Positions 1 to 39,215 of a stretch of 64,000 nt of DNA are shown in pieces. Position 1 is the first letter of the stretch, and every line of letters starts with the position of its first letter. This stretch comes from Phoebastria nigripes (Eukaryota > Chordata > Aves > Procellariiformes > Diomedeidae): assembly GCA_035582835.1 (NCBI GenBank), contig JAYKAV010000289.1, positions 486,002 to 550,001 of the forward strand, read 5' to 3'. The position numbers were made by a program, and so were the translations under genes. The notes beneath the pieces are model-generated. The model had not been told where the DNA came from. It saw nothing but the letters and a program-made list of their open reading frames with translations, and made no database searches.

Positions 1-1500
1 AAAAAAACCAGTACCACAACAAAACCTTAGTTAAAATTATTTTGTGCCTTAATTGCCTTGGCTCAGGAATTAACACCAGCTCAAGAGCACATCTGGCAAG
101 CTGGTAGGATGCACTCAGGGTTTAAAGTTGATGAGCACTCATGAAAGGATAGCGTAGTCACTAATACAGCACAATAGTCCAAAAGCAGTTTAAAAACAGC
201 AGAAGGATCCCTTTTTTGACCAGCTCCAGAGTTTGTAATCTGTGTCCAGTCTGGTTTGTTCAGGGTAGAAACTCCTACCAGAGGGATATCGGAACCCTAA
301 GAATTGTTTTCATAACAATGGTATACCATCCAGAAAGGATTCTGCAGTTTGTTTGTGTCAGTGTGGTGCCTGCTAAAGTATGGCTCATCTGCCACATAGC
401 AATTTCTGGTTCTTCAGGTATCAGTCAAATAAAAATTTGTCAGCAGGTAGCACAGCTCAAAACACAGTTTTGCTCTGTTTGGTAATTCTTTTTTAAATGC
501 ACCACCATGGTAATTTACAGTCTTTTTACTTTAATATAAACTATAAATTGAAAGATTAAATATGCCTTTTTTGGTTCTTAATGCCTCTCTCTTTGAACCC
601 AAGTTCTAGGTTTCACCTGTGCTAACAATCCACTGTGCTACTTACCACTTTACAGGGGCCTCGACCTTAAGAAAAGTCACAAAACACACTGTAGGGGCCA
701 ACAGCAAGCCAACCATTACTATTCAAACAAGGGTGAAGGAAATGTGTATCCTGCTTTAAATGGGCCATTACGCTGCAAGGCAGAGCAGGAGGTTGAAAGG
801 ATATTTGTACGCGGGAATTTTCAGCAGCAGTTATACTTGGCTCTGAAAATAGGAAATCTAGGTTCAGTGCGAATTATTTCTGTTTTGCACAAACATATCT
901 TCTTAACTCTCTGATTTCTGAAGCACTTAGACCAGCCTTGATTTAATAATGACGACTCACTAGCTGCACCTGAACCTTATCTCGAGATATAGCACAACCG
1001 CGTTAGTTCAACTTCTGTCTACCTCTGTTGAAGACAAACTGAAAGCGTAATAGCTGTGCGTCCCTATTTGTCGTCAGTGTGATGCTTCATTTCTAGATAC
1101 CCTTCCTTTTTTTGCCCAACGAGCCAACATTACAAACTTAAGAGAAGAAAATGTATCTTACCAAGTGTAATTACAAGATATGTTACCAGGCAAATTAAAT
1201 CACGTTTAACTTACTGATTTTCCAATATTAACACTGTCATTACTTAGCTATCCCAAAAAAGATACAGGATATACACATTGATAAAATCTGTGGACAACTT
1301 GACTGCAATCATTTGTATGTGACAGCTGATGACACCATGCAGTATGTACACAGACAACTTCAGTGAGAAGGAAGGAAGGAAGAAAGAAAATATTACTATT
1401 GACATTTACAGAGAAAAATAAAATCCTGCCTGTTGAGCAGAATATGGTTAGCCCTGCTCTGAAACATCCAGCTAACACAAAGGAGATGAAAAGCTGAAAT
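1..1500. other. 3' flank of PKN3, no gene recognised
   Basis: I see no exon with splice sites and no recognisable protein in this stretch. By human gene order the neighbour beyond PKN3 would be ZDHHC12, convergent with PKN3. Its 3' UTR could reach in here, but nothing in the sequence shows it. Confidence 0.4.
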
Positions 1501-2179
1501 TTCATTATAAGGAAAGGTATCTTTATTTTCAAAAAAAATTAGCATGTGCAAAGCTGTGGCTTTTTTATATCATTAAAAACAATAGCTAAGATTTAGCATC
1601 CTCAAAGTAGAACGAGACTCCTTTTCCTTAAGATAGATCACTTGGATTATTATCAAACCCAAACATCATTGTCTTGGTTGTGTTAAAATCCATTCCTTCT
1701 CTGGCATACACATAGTTCTGAGTGGGAATAGGCATAAAATCATTACAAAGAAGGAATGCTGCACATCTTTTCTAGAAAGTAGGTGAGAAGTGGCCATTCC
1801 CCCTGCTACTATGCAACTTTAAAAAGCCGTGCTACTTAGGCTTTTTGCAAAGAGTAACCTGGGTTGCAGAGGTGATTTGATTTCATTAAATTAAGTCCAG
1901 CTTAAATTCCAAATTTCCATCTATATTCAAGGGCAGCAGAAGATACATCCAGTCAAACATTAATTACTCCTTAAAGATAATTGACATCCAGTATCCCTCC
2001 AACAAAAGAGGCTGAGAAAACCACAGTAGGTTAACTCAGCTTGCAGGGCACTCGCCTCCTGGGGTCATCAGCACTACCAGTTCTATGAATTCTGTTGACT
2101 TTTCCATTGCCCATGCCAAGTCCTCTCTACACTCTCTCAAGGTGGTAACAATCTGTTCATGTTTCTTACAGCACAGGAA
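1500..2179 (-). other. PKN3: PKN3 3' UTR (putative)
   Basis: This is the stretch between the PKN3 stop codon (2180-2182) and the candidate AATAAA at 1522-1527. It holds no other coding signal. The 3' limit is inferred only from that hexamer. Confidence 0.45.
1522..1527 (-). terminator. PKN3: candidate PKN3 polyadenylation signal
   Basis: TTTATT on the plus strand reads AATAAA on the minus strand, about 650 bases past the PKN3 stop. It is the clearest hexamer in the flank, and would give a 3' UTR of roughly 670 nt. No transcript evidence is available here. Confidence 0.45.
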
Positions 2180-21470
<19,291 letters not shown>

Positions 21471-21889
21471 TGCTCCGTACGGCACCGCCAGCAACCGGCA
21501 CTTTTTCAAACTTCAGCCTTCCCGGGAAGCGGCGTGCCGCCGCCAGCGCCCTCTCGCGGGGTGCGGGCCCGGGAGAGCTGCCGGCGGGCGGCCCTCAGGG
21601 AGCGGGGAGCCTCCCCTTCCCCACACGCCGCCCGGTCGTGCCCCGCGGGGTCCTCGGCCAGCCGCGGCTCCCACCCCTGTCAGGAGGTCGTCCCGCTGCC
21701 TTCGCCCGCCCTGAGGGGAAATGCGCAGCCGAGACCTGGCGGCGAGGTCCCGCAGCGCGCCCGGGATGGCGGCGGGAAGGAGAGAGGCGCGACAGGCCGG
21801 ACGCTGAGGAGACTGAGGTACCTCCCGCTTCCCAGCGTGGACATCGCCCTCCGCGTCGGGCTGCGGGGGAAGGAGAGGCTTTAGGGGGT

Positions 21890-23080
21890 CAGTGTCCTTT
21901 GTAGGCACAAAAATTGTGGGTTCATGCCAAAGGGACGGTACGGGGACATACACAGTGACGCATCTCCTTAACTCGGGACCCACTCGGTTCCTGACACCTT
22001 CTCTGGGAGCTGGGCGCTGTGAGGAAAAATCCCTGCGGCTGGCCCCAGCCTGGGCCCAGTTTGCTGTGCTGAGTCAATGAGGTGGTTTCCAATTTTAGTT
22101 CTCCAGATTGACTCGTAACTGGTGTTTGTTTATAGGGGAACAGGCAAACTGCGACTTTCCTTTAGATAGGATGCATCCCTGGAAAGGGGGCAATGCTTGT
22201 CTCCAGCGCTGGTTTTTGACTAACTTTTTCTCTGCAGAACTGCCCCTCTACATGTAGGATCTGGGGTTTCAGCTGAATATTTGAGTGAAAAAAGTAACCC
22301 AAATGCATTGGCAAGGCTGGCAGTAATCCCCCAGTTATCATGGGTGAAAAACCACCATGCTGCTGTACTGCCATCGTGTCATGCAGAACCGATGTGCAGT
22401 GTGTCATAGGCCCAGTGTTTAAAACAAGAGAAAAAGATACTTACTGCTTTCAGGTGGTAAAGACCACCACTTGTAAGATCCCTCCTCAGCAGTGTTGCGT
22501 AATATTACTAGTGCACTAATATGCTTTTTCGGTCCTGGAGCAATACACAACTTTGAATCAGAAGGCATCCAGAGGTTACAGTATTCCCACATAGAAATTT
22601 AGAAATATACTAATAAACAGAAATGTTTCCTTTTATTTAATTAGAACAGTTTTTTCTAGCATAAGCATTTTGTAAATGATCCGCAACTGAATAATTAATA
22701 AAAGGAAATCACCAGAAAATGTAAAATTTAAATCTAGCTTAACTGAGTTGAATTAATAAAGCCTTGAACTTCTATAAAACCCTTGAACATGCTCCCGTTG
22801 TTAATAAAGCAAGTGCATTAGATTAATATAAACCCTTCTGGAACCTGTTGCTATGTGTAACATGGTCCAGGCTCTGTTTAGTGTTTAAGGAATGATTTTA
22901 ATTAGACTGTTCATTCAGTGGAAATGCTGGAAAGGGGAAAGTCAAACTAGTAAGTGTGGAGTTTCAGAGGTGCAGGGACACTACCATACCTTCAGCGGAC
23001 AAAGCCTGTCCAGCAGGCAGGGATCAGGGCTGCATTTGGCTCGGTCAGCTGGAGAGAGGTTTGGTGAGAGCTCTTGGTGG
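21890..23080. other. intergenic, upstream of PKN3
   Basis: Composition falls from CpG island back to AT-rich sequence. No exon, RNA gene or clear repeat was seen. Confidence 0.5.
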
Positions 23081-24250
23081 GGCGGTGGAGGTTGGTTTGC
23101 CGACCGCTGCCCTCGGGATTCACACAGGGGCTCCCCCCTCTTTCCTTCAGGTCTCGTACCCTGCCGGTGAGGCATGGGGAGGGCTGGAGGGGCAGTTCAG
23201 GGAGCCTGGGGCGCTGGAGCAGTTGGCTGAGGACCATCTGGCTGAATGAGCTCCCCAGCCTAGAGGGATGGGGCTGGTCAATGGCTGGCCCTCGGTGCGC
23301 GGGTGGTCCTGGAGGCGAGGAGGATGCGTGCTCTGGCTTTGCAGCCCTCTGCCTCTCCCCTGGTCAGAGATGTCCCTGGCTACCCAACATCCCAGCTGGG
23401 GCCTCAGCCCATCCCACGGGCATGGTTCAGCTGTCCCCTGCAAATCCTGCGGATAGAGGGGGCCAGTGTGTGGGATCAGCAGTTCCTGCCCACTCGGCAA
23501 GCTCTGTCCCACGGGAAGATGAGCGTCACAGCCGGGAGTACGACGTGCCTGTCCAGCCCTTCCAGGATCCCGCAGGGTACAACTCCTCCGGGTGCCGGGG
23601 ATACTCGCGGGCCCGGACCAGCCCTGCAGGTGCGGCTCCTGCCTAGGTGGTATCATCGCCGGGAAGAGGGAGCGTGTGACCGGCCTGGGGGGCGGGCGGG
23701 CGGCGGTTTCCGAACGGCGGGTCGGGGCGGTCCCGGGACCGAGCTGTGTGGTCTCTGCCGGGCGCCTCCCGGAGGGGGTGCTGGGGTTAAGGCATGCCCT
23801 GCCGTTGAACCGGCAGCCCCCGTCCTCCGCTAAACCCGAGGAGAAGGGACGTGTGCGGCAGCGGCTTGTAGGCGAATTACGGCTCCAGGAAAGCCTCTCG
23901 CCGTTTTGCGTGCGGTTATGCGAGCGCTAAAAGCCGGGGGGGGGGGGGGGGGGAAGCGCAGGGGAAGGATGCCCTCGCTTCCCGGCGCCCTCCGCCTGTC
24001 GCCTTGGCCAACTCTCCCGTTTTACGCTCCTTCCCGGCCCGGGAACAGCCCTCCCGGGTCAGGACGCAGGAGCACCCGGAGGGAGCGCTGCTACAGCCCA
24101 TGTCGGGTGCTGCAGAAATCCTCCCGGTAGCAGCGGGGCTGCCGCAGCTCCCGGGCGGCACGGTGCCTCGGAGAGCCGGCCCCAGGGGCACGGCTGTGCC
24201 GGGGGGACGTAGGAGCCCCACCGGCTCTGCTGCACGAAGAAGCTAAGGCT
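23080..24250. promoter_or_regulatory. orphan CpG-rich block between SET and PKN3
   Basis: GC- and CpG-rich DNA, densest at 23,640-24,240, with an 18-base G run at 23936-23953. It is separated from the PKN3 island by about 1.2 kb of AT-richer DNA. Open frames here look compositional; none has recognisable domains. It could be a distal promoter, an enhancer, or the start of a noncoding RNA. Confidence 0.55.
23936..23953 (+). repeat. G homopolymer (18)
   Basis: A run of 18 G in the orphan CpG-rich block. It can form G-quadruplexes and is prone to length error. Confidence 0.9.
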
Positions 24251-27110
24251 ACTTAGCAGGCAGNAGGAGTTATGCCTTACAGGACTCCCTCCACTGGAGT
24301 ACATTCACTCAGAGAAGGCAATGATCAAAAGATAAGTCTTAGAAGTTTCCATTTTTAATCCAGGAGGAGGGCAAGAGATTAAGCATAAATCTGTTCCCTG
24401 GAGGAAGCAAGCATCTTGTTCCAGAGTCAGTTGTGGCCTCCTGTCACTCTCATGGCACTGGGCACCTGATATCCATAAAAGAGAATTGAGCACTATCAAC
24501 CTCACCCTGAAAGACGATGCCGAGTTTGGGACTAATAACTGATTCTTTTGAAAAAGACTCTTAGAAAGGGTAACATCAAGTAACAGTTAAATGTACTTTA
24601 ATTCCTTCAAACAGAAGGATATCTTGAAGGTACAGCAGAGAAGTTATTTCATTGATTTCAGTCTCTTTAAAAAAAAAAAGCATGGCTTCAAAATTCAGGA
24701 ACAGTATCCAATAAACAAAGTACTATCATTATGCACCTGTTAAGAGTGTGGTACAAAGAGAAGCTTACAGATTCAAATGAATGGCATAAATGACTGAGAA
24801 ATCGGTTCAGATAATGCTTGTTTACAGGGACAAAAACCATGTTGACAAGTACGAATAAACACATAGATAATCTGTTTAAAAAAACCAAACCTTTCTAACT
24901 ATTTACACACACGGATGTATTTGCTTTCCTTTGGCACTAGAAATTACAGACAAAAGATTCCATATTATAGCAATTAAACTTCGAACTTAAAATAAAAATA
25001 ACTTTTGAGTCATTTAAGTCATACAGCACCAGCACATTAGCTTCACCTTTATTAAATCACCACCAACTCACCCTTCTAACCCTGGAAATTCAGGTCACAA
25101 AGCCTGAATTCAGCTTCCACCTGTGACAAATTTCACTCAGCAGGATTAACTGGAGGTGAGGAGCTCAAGCAGCCATGTGGAATTAATGAGATATAGACAT
25201 GTTTAATAAGAATGAATCTCCAATTCTTATCCACAGTGGATGTCTACCTTTAAATGCTCTTTATATGCATATACAAATTAAATCAAGTAAAAATGGACAC
25301 CCATTACATATATTCAGCCAAATTAGACATTAAGTGAACAGTCAGAGCACACGATGGTCATCTGTAGTATTTCTTCAGTGTTGCAGAGAGATGTGTTAAT
25401 CCCTACTCACTTCCATTGCTAGAAAAAAAAAAAATTAAGATTACACTTAACAAATATGGTTTATTCTTTTAGCACGTTAGTTTACTCTTTAGCCATTGCC
25501 AGGAGTAAACCCTTAAGTTTCACAGGAAATTCAGTATTATCAGTACAGTAGCAAGAGTGTTTTGGCACCCTGTAAAATCCTAAAGAATGTGCAAGAAAAA
25601 TCTCAGAAGTAGCATTTCATTATCCAGACTTCTCATTTCTTGTTCATGGTATTTGACTTTACAGAACCTGAAGCTTTGATTACTTTCAAAACAGTTTTTA
25701 TAGGTTTTCTGCTAGTAACCAACAGGGGTGTAACAACAATGGCACAGTATTTTTCCTAAAGCATTAAAGACTAGGAAAAAATTTTTTTCCTTGAAGAACT
25801 ACAATCAATTAGGACTACATAAAAATTAAGTAATGAGGCATCAGGGCAAGTAATAGCACATCGACCCTCTACCACAACAGGAAGCGGTTTTCAATCTTAC
25901 AACAAAAAGGAATCAAATGAAAAAGAATCTAAAATTTATACACTTTGTAGGTTTTGTTCCTTCTGTCTCTAGACGGTAAGAAACCATTACCAATTAACAT
26001 TTTACTTTGCTCTGCAAGCAGGATCAGGGCAGCAGCTTTTGTTGAGATGGAATAAAGTAAATGGTTGCCGTATTTTTGCATTGATCACGTGCAGACTGGA
26101 CATCNTATTGTCTCTGATAACTGGATTGAATCCAAGCTGGACGAGACACTTACAGAACGTTTCCCCCATGCACGTTGTTTGGGCATGTCTCAGAGATTAA
26201 TCTTGTTCTGCTAAGCGTATTCTTAAGCATCAAAAAAAGCTGAATTTGACTATAGCAAATTCTGTGAGGAAAAGGAATCAGAGAATATAACAGCAAGTCT
26301 TCCCAGAAGACAGTCTTTTCTACACATCCAAAGAGAACTAGCTGTTTGAATTTTAGATTAGCTGATACAACATATTTTTTTAAATATTTCAAAAGCACAG
26401 CATGTTAAAACAACTTTCATTATACTTTGTGGAATACCAGTACCAACAACCTCTATGTGAAATTGTTACAAGCTACTCAAATGCAGTCTCTTAAAATGAA
26501 AAAGAGTACAGTATATCTAAAGCATATATACATGCTGCTACCAAGAAAACAGTGAAGTAGCAACTTTTTATACACAAGTTTCGCTAAGAATCTTGCTCTT
26601 TGAAATAGCCCAAAAATTAGCTTGCACTTAAGATCTATTTTCAACTAAAAAGACTTACAAAAACACACAAATCTTATTATAAGACCCCTTGGTCTTTTTA
26701 TTCTGAGCTTGCATGATATTTTCACGCAAACTGATTTACTGGAGATACAGTACTGCAAGTTACTAAAAAAAAAAAAACAAACCCAAAAAACAAAGAATCA
26801 AGTGATTTATCTTTTTGCAAAACATGAATATAAACCTCTGTCTTCACACAAGGCATACGCACCTACAGCCCTGTCTTACAGAGTTAGGTAATTCAAGAAA
26901 CGGAGTGTGCAGTAGTAACTACCAAATGAAACATTTTACAAGTACTGAAATAGTGGAAATGAAATGAACTGATTATCAGTCCACACAACCACAATGTTGC
27001 ATTGCACTACATAAATACTGACCAAGTGCCCCCAAAAATGCCAAGAAACTACAAGCAAGTTCAAAACAGAATATTAAAACTGTTTCTTTCAGTGAAGACC
27101 AACCAGTCCC
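24250..27110. other. AT-rich downstream flank of SET
   Basis: No coding exon seen. Several TTTATT hexamers (for example at 25049, 25452 and 26697) read AATAAA on the minus strand, so longer SET 3' ends reaching into this stretch are possible. Confidence 0.45.
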
Positions 27111-27128
27111 TTTGTGTACACATTTAGT

Positions 27129-27134
27129 TTTATT
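27129..27134 (-). terminator. SET: candidate SET polyadenylation signal
   Basis: On the minus strand this reads CAATAAAACTAAATGTG, an AATAAA followed by a GT-rich stretch. It lies about 870 bases past the SET stop. More distal hexamers exist, so this may be only one of several sites. Confidence 0.55.
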
Positions 27135-27481
27135 GTAACAAAGCAACTTGTACACTTTAACGTTTAAAACTGAGCATCTTTCTTTCCTTTCCAGTGAAAC
27201 AAAAAAAAAAAAAAAAGAATTTAAAAATAAACAAGAACAAAATTACAATAGAGAATGTCAATTCCAAATAAGATCCTACAGGTTCTGCTGATTCTCCATC
27301 AAGTGGCAGGGCTCAAAGTCATCATTAGGAGAAGATTTTATTTTAAAAGTGTCATCTTAAACTGCAAGGATGTTTGTTAAACATCACAATTAAACATGCC
27401 AAAGGAGAAGAAGCCATGTTGTCAAAATGCCCACTTAACCCACCCAAACATCTGAAACCCACCCCAGCTGACCTTCTATAA

Positions 27482-27515
27482 CCCCCCCCCCTTTTTTTTT
27501 TTTTTTTTTTTTTAG
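27482..27515. repeat. C10/T24 homopolymer tract in SET 3' UTR
   Basis: Ten C followed by 24 T on the plus strand, so A24-G10 in the SET transcript sense. Such an internal A run can prime oligo-dT falsely. Confidence 0.9.
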
Positions 27516-28002
27516 TTTTTTCTTTTTTTTAAACAAGAGAAAGTAGACAGATACATGTTGGTAAATGCTAACTGTCCATATTCACATAGAGACACAGTGT
27601 AATCTCTGAGCCCAATATACAGAGAAAGAAGGAAAAAAGCTAGATTCTATGCACTACTACACAGGGGCCTAGCACTCTTCAGCTTCCAGCAGAGTGAAGG
27701 GAGCAGAAGGTTTTCTTTTTTCCCACAGAACATGGTGTGTTGATTCCATAAACAGTTTTTGTTTTGAGACAGAAAGGGATAAAAATGAACTTGAAACAGA
27801 AACTGGTAGATTCTTTTCCACTGTATTCTGCTCAAGGTATTTCCCCCAAAATAAATTGTGAACCATGGTGTAGAGGAGAGAAAAAGAGACCTCAAGAGAA
27901 CAAGGCGACTGAGCACAAGAAAAAAAAGACAGCAACTTGCTCCCAGGGACTGGAGAAAAATTAAAAAGGTAAAAAGGGGGTTTGGAATCCATCAGTGTTC
28001 AA

Positions 28003-34929
<6,927 letters not shown>

Positions 34930-35204
34930 GTTGGTGGCTGCGGAGCGGAGCGCGGAGGGAGGGGGGCTGTAACGGGACTGAGCGGAGGGGGGGGCCGGGC
35001 ACAGACTCCTCCTGCTGCTGCTGCTGCCACCGCCGCTCTGGCTCCCTCCGCCACCGGGGCGCTCCCGCCTCCTCCGCCCGGACCTGGGGCTCCCGGATAA
35101 CAGGGGGCGGCAGCGGCGCTCGCACTGCCTCACGCTCTCCACAGCCAGAATCACCACCACCGCCGCCTCCTCCTGCTGCTGCTGGCGAGGGGCGGGCAGC
35201 GCGG

Positions 35205-35371
35205 CGCGCATGCGCAGCTACCCCCCCTCCGGGGCACAGGGGGGACATTGGCCGCAGCGCGCAGGCGCACCAAGCCCCCCTCCCGAGCGCTGGGCAGCGG
35301 GCGCCAGAACGCGCAGGCGCGCTTTGCTCCCCTCCTCGAGAGAGGGTGAGCGCACGGCTCCGCGCAGGCGC
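35205..35371. repeat. four-copy degenerate 52-bp tandem array of NRF1-like sites
   Basis: CGCGCATGCGCA at 35205 and CGCGCAGGCGC at 35258, 35310 and 35361 recur every 51-53 bp. Each is followed by a C-rich segment containing CCTCC. The core matches the NRF1 consensus YGCGCAYGCGCR, exactly in the first copy and with one change in the others. Confidence 0.7.
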
Positions 35372-35510
35372 CGACACCGCCTCCTCGCCGCGGGCGGCCC
35401 GCGCGCAGCCGCAGAGAGGCCGCTCGCCAGCCCCGCCCCCGCCGACCACCCCACGCTGGGCGCCCATTGGCCGCGCCTTGAGCCCTCGGAGGGAGCGGGG
35501 GGCGGGCCTC

Positions 35511-35595
35511 GGCGCGGAGACACAGAGGACGGCGCGAGAGGCGGGAGAAGGGCGGGGGGGNCGGCGCGGAGACACAGAGGACGGCGCGAGAGGCG
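35511..35595. repeat. two-copy 52-bp tandem duplication
   Basis: A 33-base block beginning ggcgcggagacacagagg is present at 35511 and again at 35563. An N lies between the copies at 35561. It belongs to the SET CpG island. Confidence 0.85.
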
Positions 35596-35999
35596 AGAGT
35601 AGGGCGGCGGCGCGCGCAGGTGTGCGTGTGGGGGGGCGCGCATGCGTGCGCGCGCCGCAGCCCTTGCCCGGCGCACGTGGCCGCGCGCCCGCTGAGGGGG
35701 AGCCGCGCTCGAGGCTCGCGCGTCCCCTCAGGGCCGCCCCCGCCCTGTGTGGAGACGCGGTCAGTGGCAGAGTCGATCCCTCTCCTGGCGTGGGGGGTGG
35801 CCAGGGTCCCCCAGGGGAAATGGGGGGGAGGGGTGGCATTTGAGACCACTGATCCCCAAGTGAGCCCAAAACGGCCGCTGTCCCGAGTCGTCCCGCTGCC
35901 TGAGGTGGCCCCTCTGGACCAGCCCCAGAACCTCCTGTGCCTGGAGAGGCTGCGTGAGGTGAGGTCGCGTTTCCACCCTGTCTTGCTCAGGGGGACGTG

Positions 36000-38900
36000 G
36001 CGACCCCCATCTCGCTGCACTGCCTCCCGTAGCTGGAACATGACCCAAAGAAATAACTTAAGACGTTAACATTTTAAGGGCACAGAGGCCCTGTCAGTCA
36101 CATCCAGCCCACTCAATGTGGGAGCACAACTCCAGAAGGTCATTGAGCCCAGCTGTCTGCCAGCACACCTGCCACTGCAGCAAGAGCAAGCAGACTTTAA
36201 ATAACCCTTTTTGTCCCTTTCCTGTCCACCTGTCATGGAAGAGCTCATTGCAGCTTCACAGCTACAGCTAACTCTGTTTCGCTCTTAAAGTAACAGCCAA
36301 GCCACTCTTTTCTATCAAAATATGCAGCATATCATTCACAGATGAATATTACGATACAGATCAGGCTAAGAAACAAGTACAGCTTTGATGAAGTAGGAAC
36401 TTGCCTTTTGTGTTTGCTTTCCAGTCACACAATACTATCATATTCTCCCTGCTTGTTTCCTTTTTGTCTCCTCTTCAAGTTGCCCTTCCAATGGACTTAA
36501 TTCAACAAGGCCTGGATTAGTTCCTGCCTCCTCAGAGGTCTTACTATAGTTTTCTGATTCCTGCTCCCACCTGTTGCTTCCAAATCCCAATTGCTTTTTC
36601 TTTTGTATTCCCAGCTGTCACTTCCCACCAGCTATGCCCTTGCCTCCATTGCCACCCACAACTGCTGCGGCATGTCCACAATTTGTATTGTGCTTCCCTG
36701 TGCAAACAGCAGGCAAGAGGAGCTGCCACCCGTTAGTCCTCTGCTTTCACGTACAGCAATGAGCTCTCTCAACTGCTGGGCGCAAAAGGTAAGCAAAGCA
36801 TTGCAACTCTATAAGTGCAAGATTATCGAATCCTTCCCAAGAGGGATGTCTTAAGGCCTTCCTGAGGCCCACCACAGTGAGATAACTTCTCTCATAGTCT
36901 GTCTGCGTCTCCCAAGATCAGTTAATATGGATATCTTCACATTCAGACAAGGTAAACTCATGTGTGTGGCTTGGTTTTCTTCCTTCTGTTTCCCTTGAGT
37001 CTCTTTACTATGCAGTTGTATCTGCTTGGTTTTTTTCCCTCCTCTTCTCACCTGTAATTTACTATTATATTGTCTTTCTCTAGATTAGCCTTTGAAGGTC
37101 CACAATTTGAAAATACATGCCATGTGTTTGAAAGCCAGTTCCAAGCAGGAACATGATGATCCAAACGGCATCTGCCTGCTCCCTACTAGAATCCCTTGTT
37201 TAGTCTATAAATTACTAGGTATTCTTGAAGTACATGATTAAGGTGTTCCGCTGATGTATCTAAAGTCAAGTAATCGTGAATTTTAACTGCTGTACTGTTA
37301 AAAACATTTCCACGATCTGTTTATCCTACCTTAAGACTAGCTATTATACAAGAAAAGACAGTATATATTAATTATATATATTAATAGAACCACTTTTTAA
37401 ATAATTTTGAGACACAAAATACAAACCTATGCTTTCATGCGAAAAGAGAAAGCAAAGAGTTCAGGTTTTTTTGGAGGAAGTAGTGTTCTTTCACATAGTT
37501 ACTTTCCTTTTTTTGCTTGCTTTCTTTAATTTAGTGCTGGTGATGTGCTGTTCCCAGCTTCCTAATAAACCCTTTGTCTTAACTCTTCCTCAGTTCTCTT
37601 CCTGTTAGAAAAGTTATGTTAACATCAATACTTCTTCAATTATACATCCTTTCACTCCAACTAACCAGGTACAATTGCTTTAACAGCCTGTATTTTCTGT
37701 TTTTTGAAAGAGAGCCTCACTTATATAGTTCAACTGCGGTCTAACTTCTGGGTACGTTTCATAAAAGGTCTCAGAACAACAGGTGCTTACATGCTTCTGG
37801 GGCTTGGCTCAAAGAATTTGACAACAATCCACAGAATGATGCCCTCTCTGCACTCTCCTCCTTGCTTTATAGAGAAATGAAGTAGTAAAACTTAGCCACT
37901 GACTTAGAATAGTTGTTGAGCCCTAGGAAGGATGAAAGCAGAGCACCTCCAGCGGCTTTTGCAGCTGAATTGATTTACTGTTTGTTCTTGCTGCATTGTT
38001 AACATGTACGCTCAGGAGGAACATGACTCAAATATTTGTGAAGAGGCAAGGAGCAGCACAACTCTCAACTCAGTCTGAAGCTGCTCCTCTGTGCAGGTAT
38101 CCCAAACCCCATGTAGTTTCATTACAAAGGAAGGAAAATGGTATCTAGGTGGTATAAAGCCTTGTTGTTACCTGAGTTACATGCTGTTACACAAGATTTT
38201 CAGAAATGCCATGTGATGCTTAGACCTAATATGTAACTGTGTTTCATATCCCTGAGACTATAACAAAAAATAATAAATACTTACAGGTTTAATTGATAAA
38301 TATTCAGTTACCTGCCTTCACTTCTTTCTAATGTTTTTCATTTTCTGTAACTAACCTCTAAGGCAGTTTCAGTCCTTGAATAACTGTTGAGGGGTTAAAA
38401 TGTACAGTTATAATCCTATGATATAGGGGGGGGTGTGAAGGTATTTAGAGAAGATGCTGTCCTCCTCTCATCTTCTTGTAAGACCTTTCTCAGCTCTGAT
38501 TACATCAAATACAATAGAACAGTAACATTTTTTCATCAACTATACTGTCCGAGTAGCTATGCTGCCTATATCACAAATAGCTCTTTCCCCTCCGTATTAC
38601 AGAGTTAGCGTTCCTGCTTTTGTTTGAACTTCAGGTTGCACAGTTCAAGTTGCAAATCTATACTGTATGTGGCATCTTTCAAACTCAGTGCATGAGTACT
38701 CTGGTGTTGACAAATGAGGGAGTCAGATCTTTGCAGCCTTCTGGATGGCAATGACTTTGTCAGACGAATGAAGAAAATTTGTGTTAGTTTTCCTTTATGC
38801 ATATTTGGATATATGGGGGGTTTGGCAGCAGCTGATAATGATTAATGGCCTTACAGTTTACAAAGAGTGTAGCAGTAACTGCACGTTTTTCTCAAGAATT

Positions 38901-39215
38901 GAATAAACAGAGCTTCTTCATAAAGATAATCTCATATTCGCTCCTTGATGTAAAAGTTCAGATCTCCCAATATTTCTTTCCTTAGTTAGGTATGTTACTA
39001 CAAGACAGAGACATAATTGGTAATCACGCTTAGTTTCTGGAATGTCAAGTCAGCTATAAATTTTAAATACGAACCCCTGATTTCGCAAGTGAAATCAGAA
39101 AACGTGCTAAATCCTCTCAAATACAATGTAATGATGTGTGAAAAAGAAAGAAGAGTACATTTCCTTCTAAATATTTCTGCAATGCAAAATGGGCATACAT
39201 AAAATCATGCAAGTC
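36000..39215. other. intergenic, no gene seen
   Basis: AT-rich sequence upstream of SET. No exon-like open frame with splice sites and recognisable protein, and no RNA gene. Contains a short TA-rich run near 37,360-37,390. Confidence 0.5.

Larger units (their letters stand above)
27110..28002 (-). other. SET: SET 3' UTR (putative)
   Basis: This stretch runs from the SET stop (28003-28005) to the first good AATAAA. It contains a C10-T24 homopolymer pair at 27482-27515 (plus-strand sense). No splice sites or coding sequence seen. Confidence 0.6.

Noticed and set aside
23074..23833. Overlapping frames of 169-190 codons at 23.1-23.8 kb
   Set aside because: No recognisable domain, several overlapping frames on both strands, compositional in appearance. 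Kept only as an orphan CpG-rich block.
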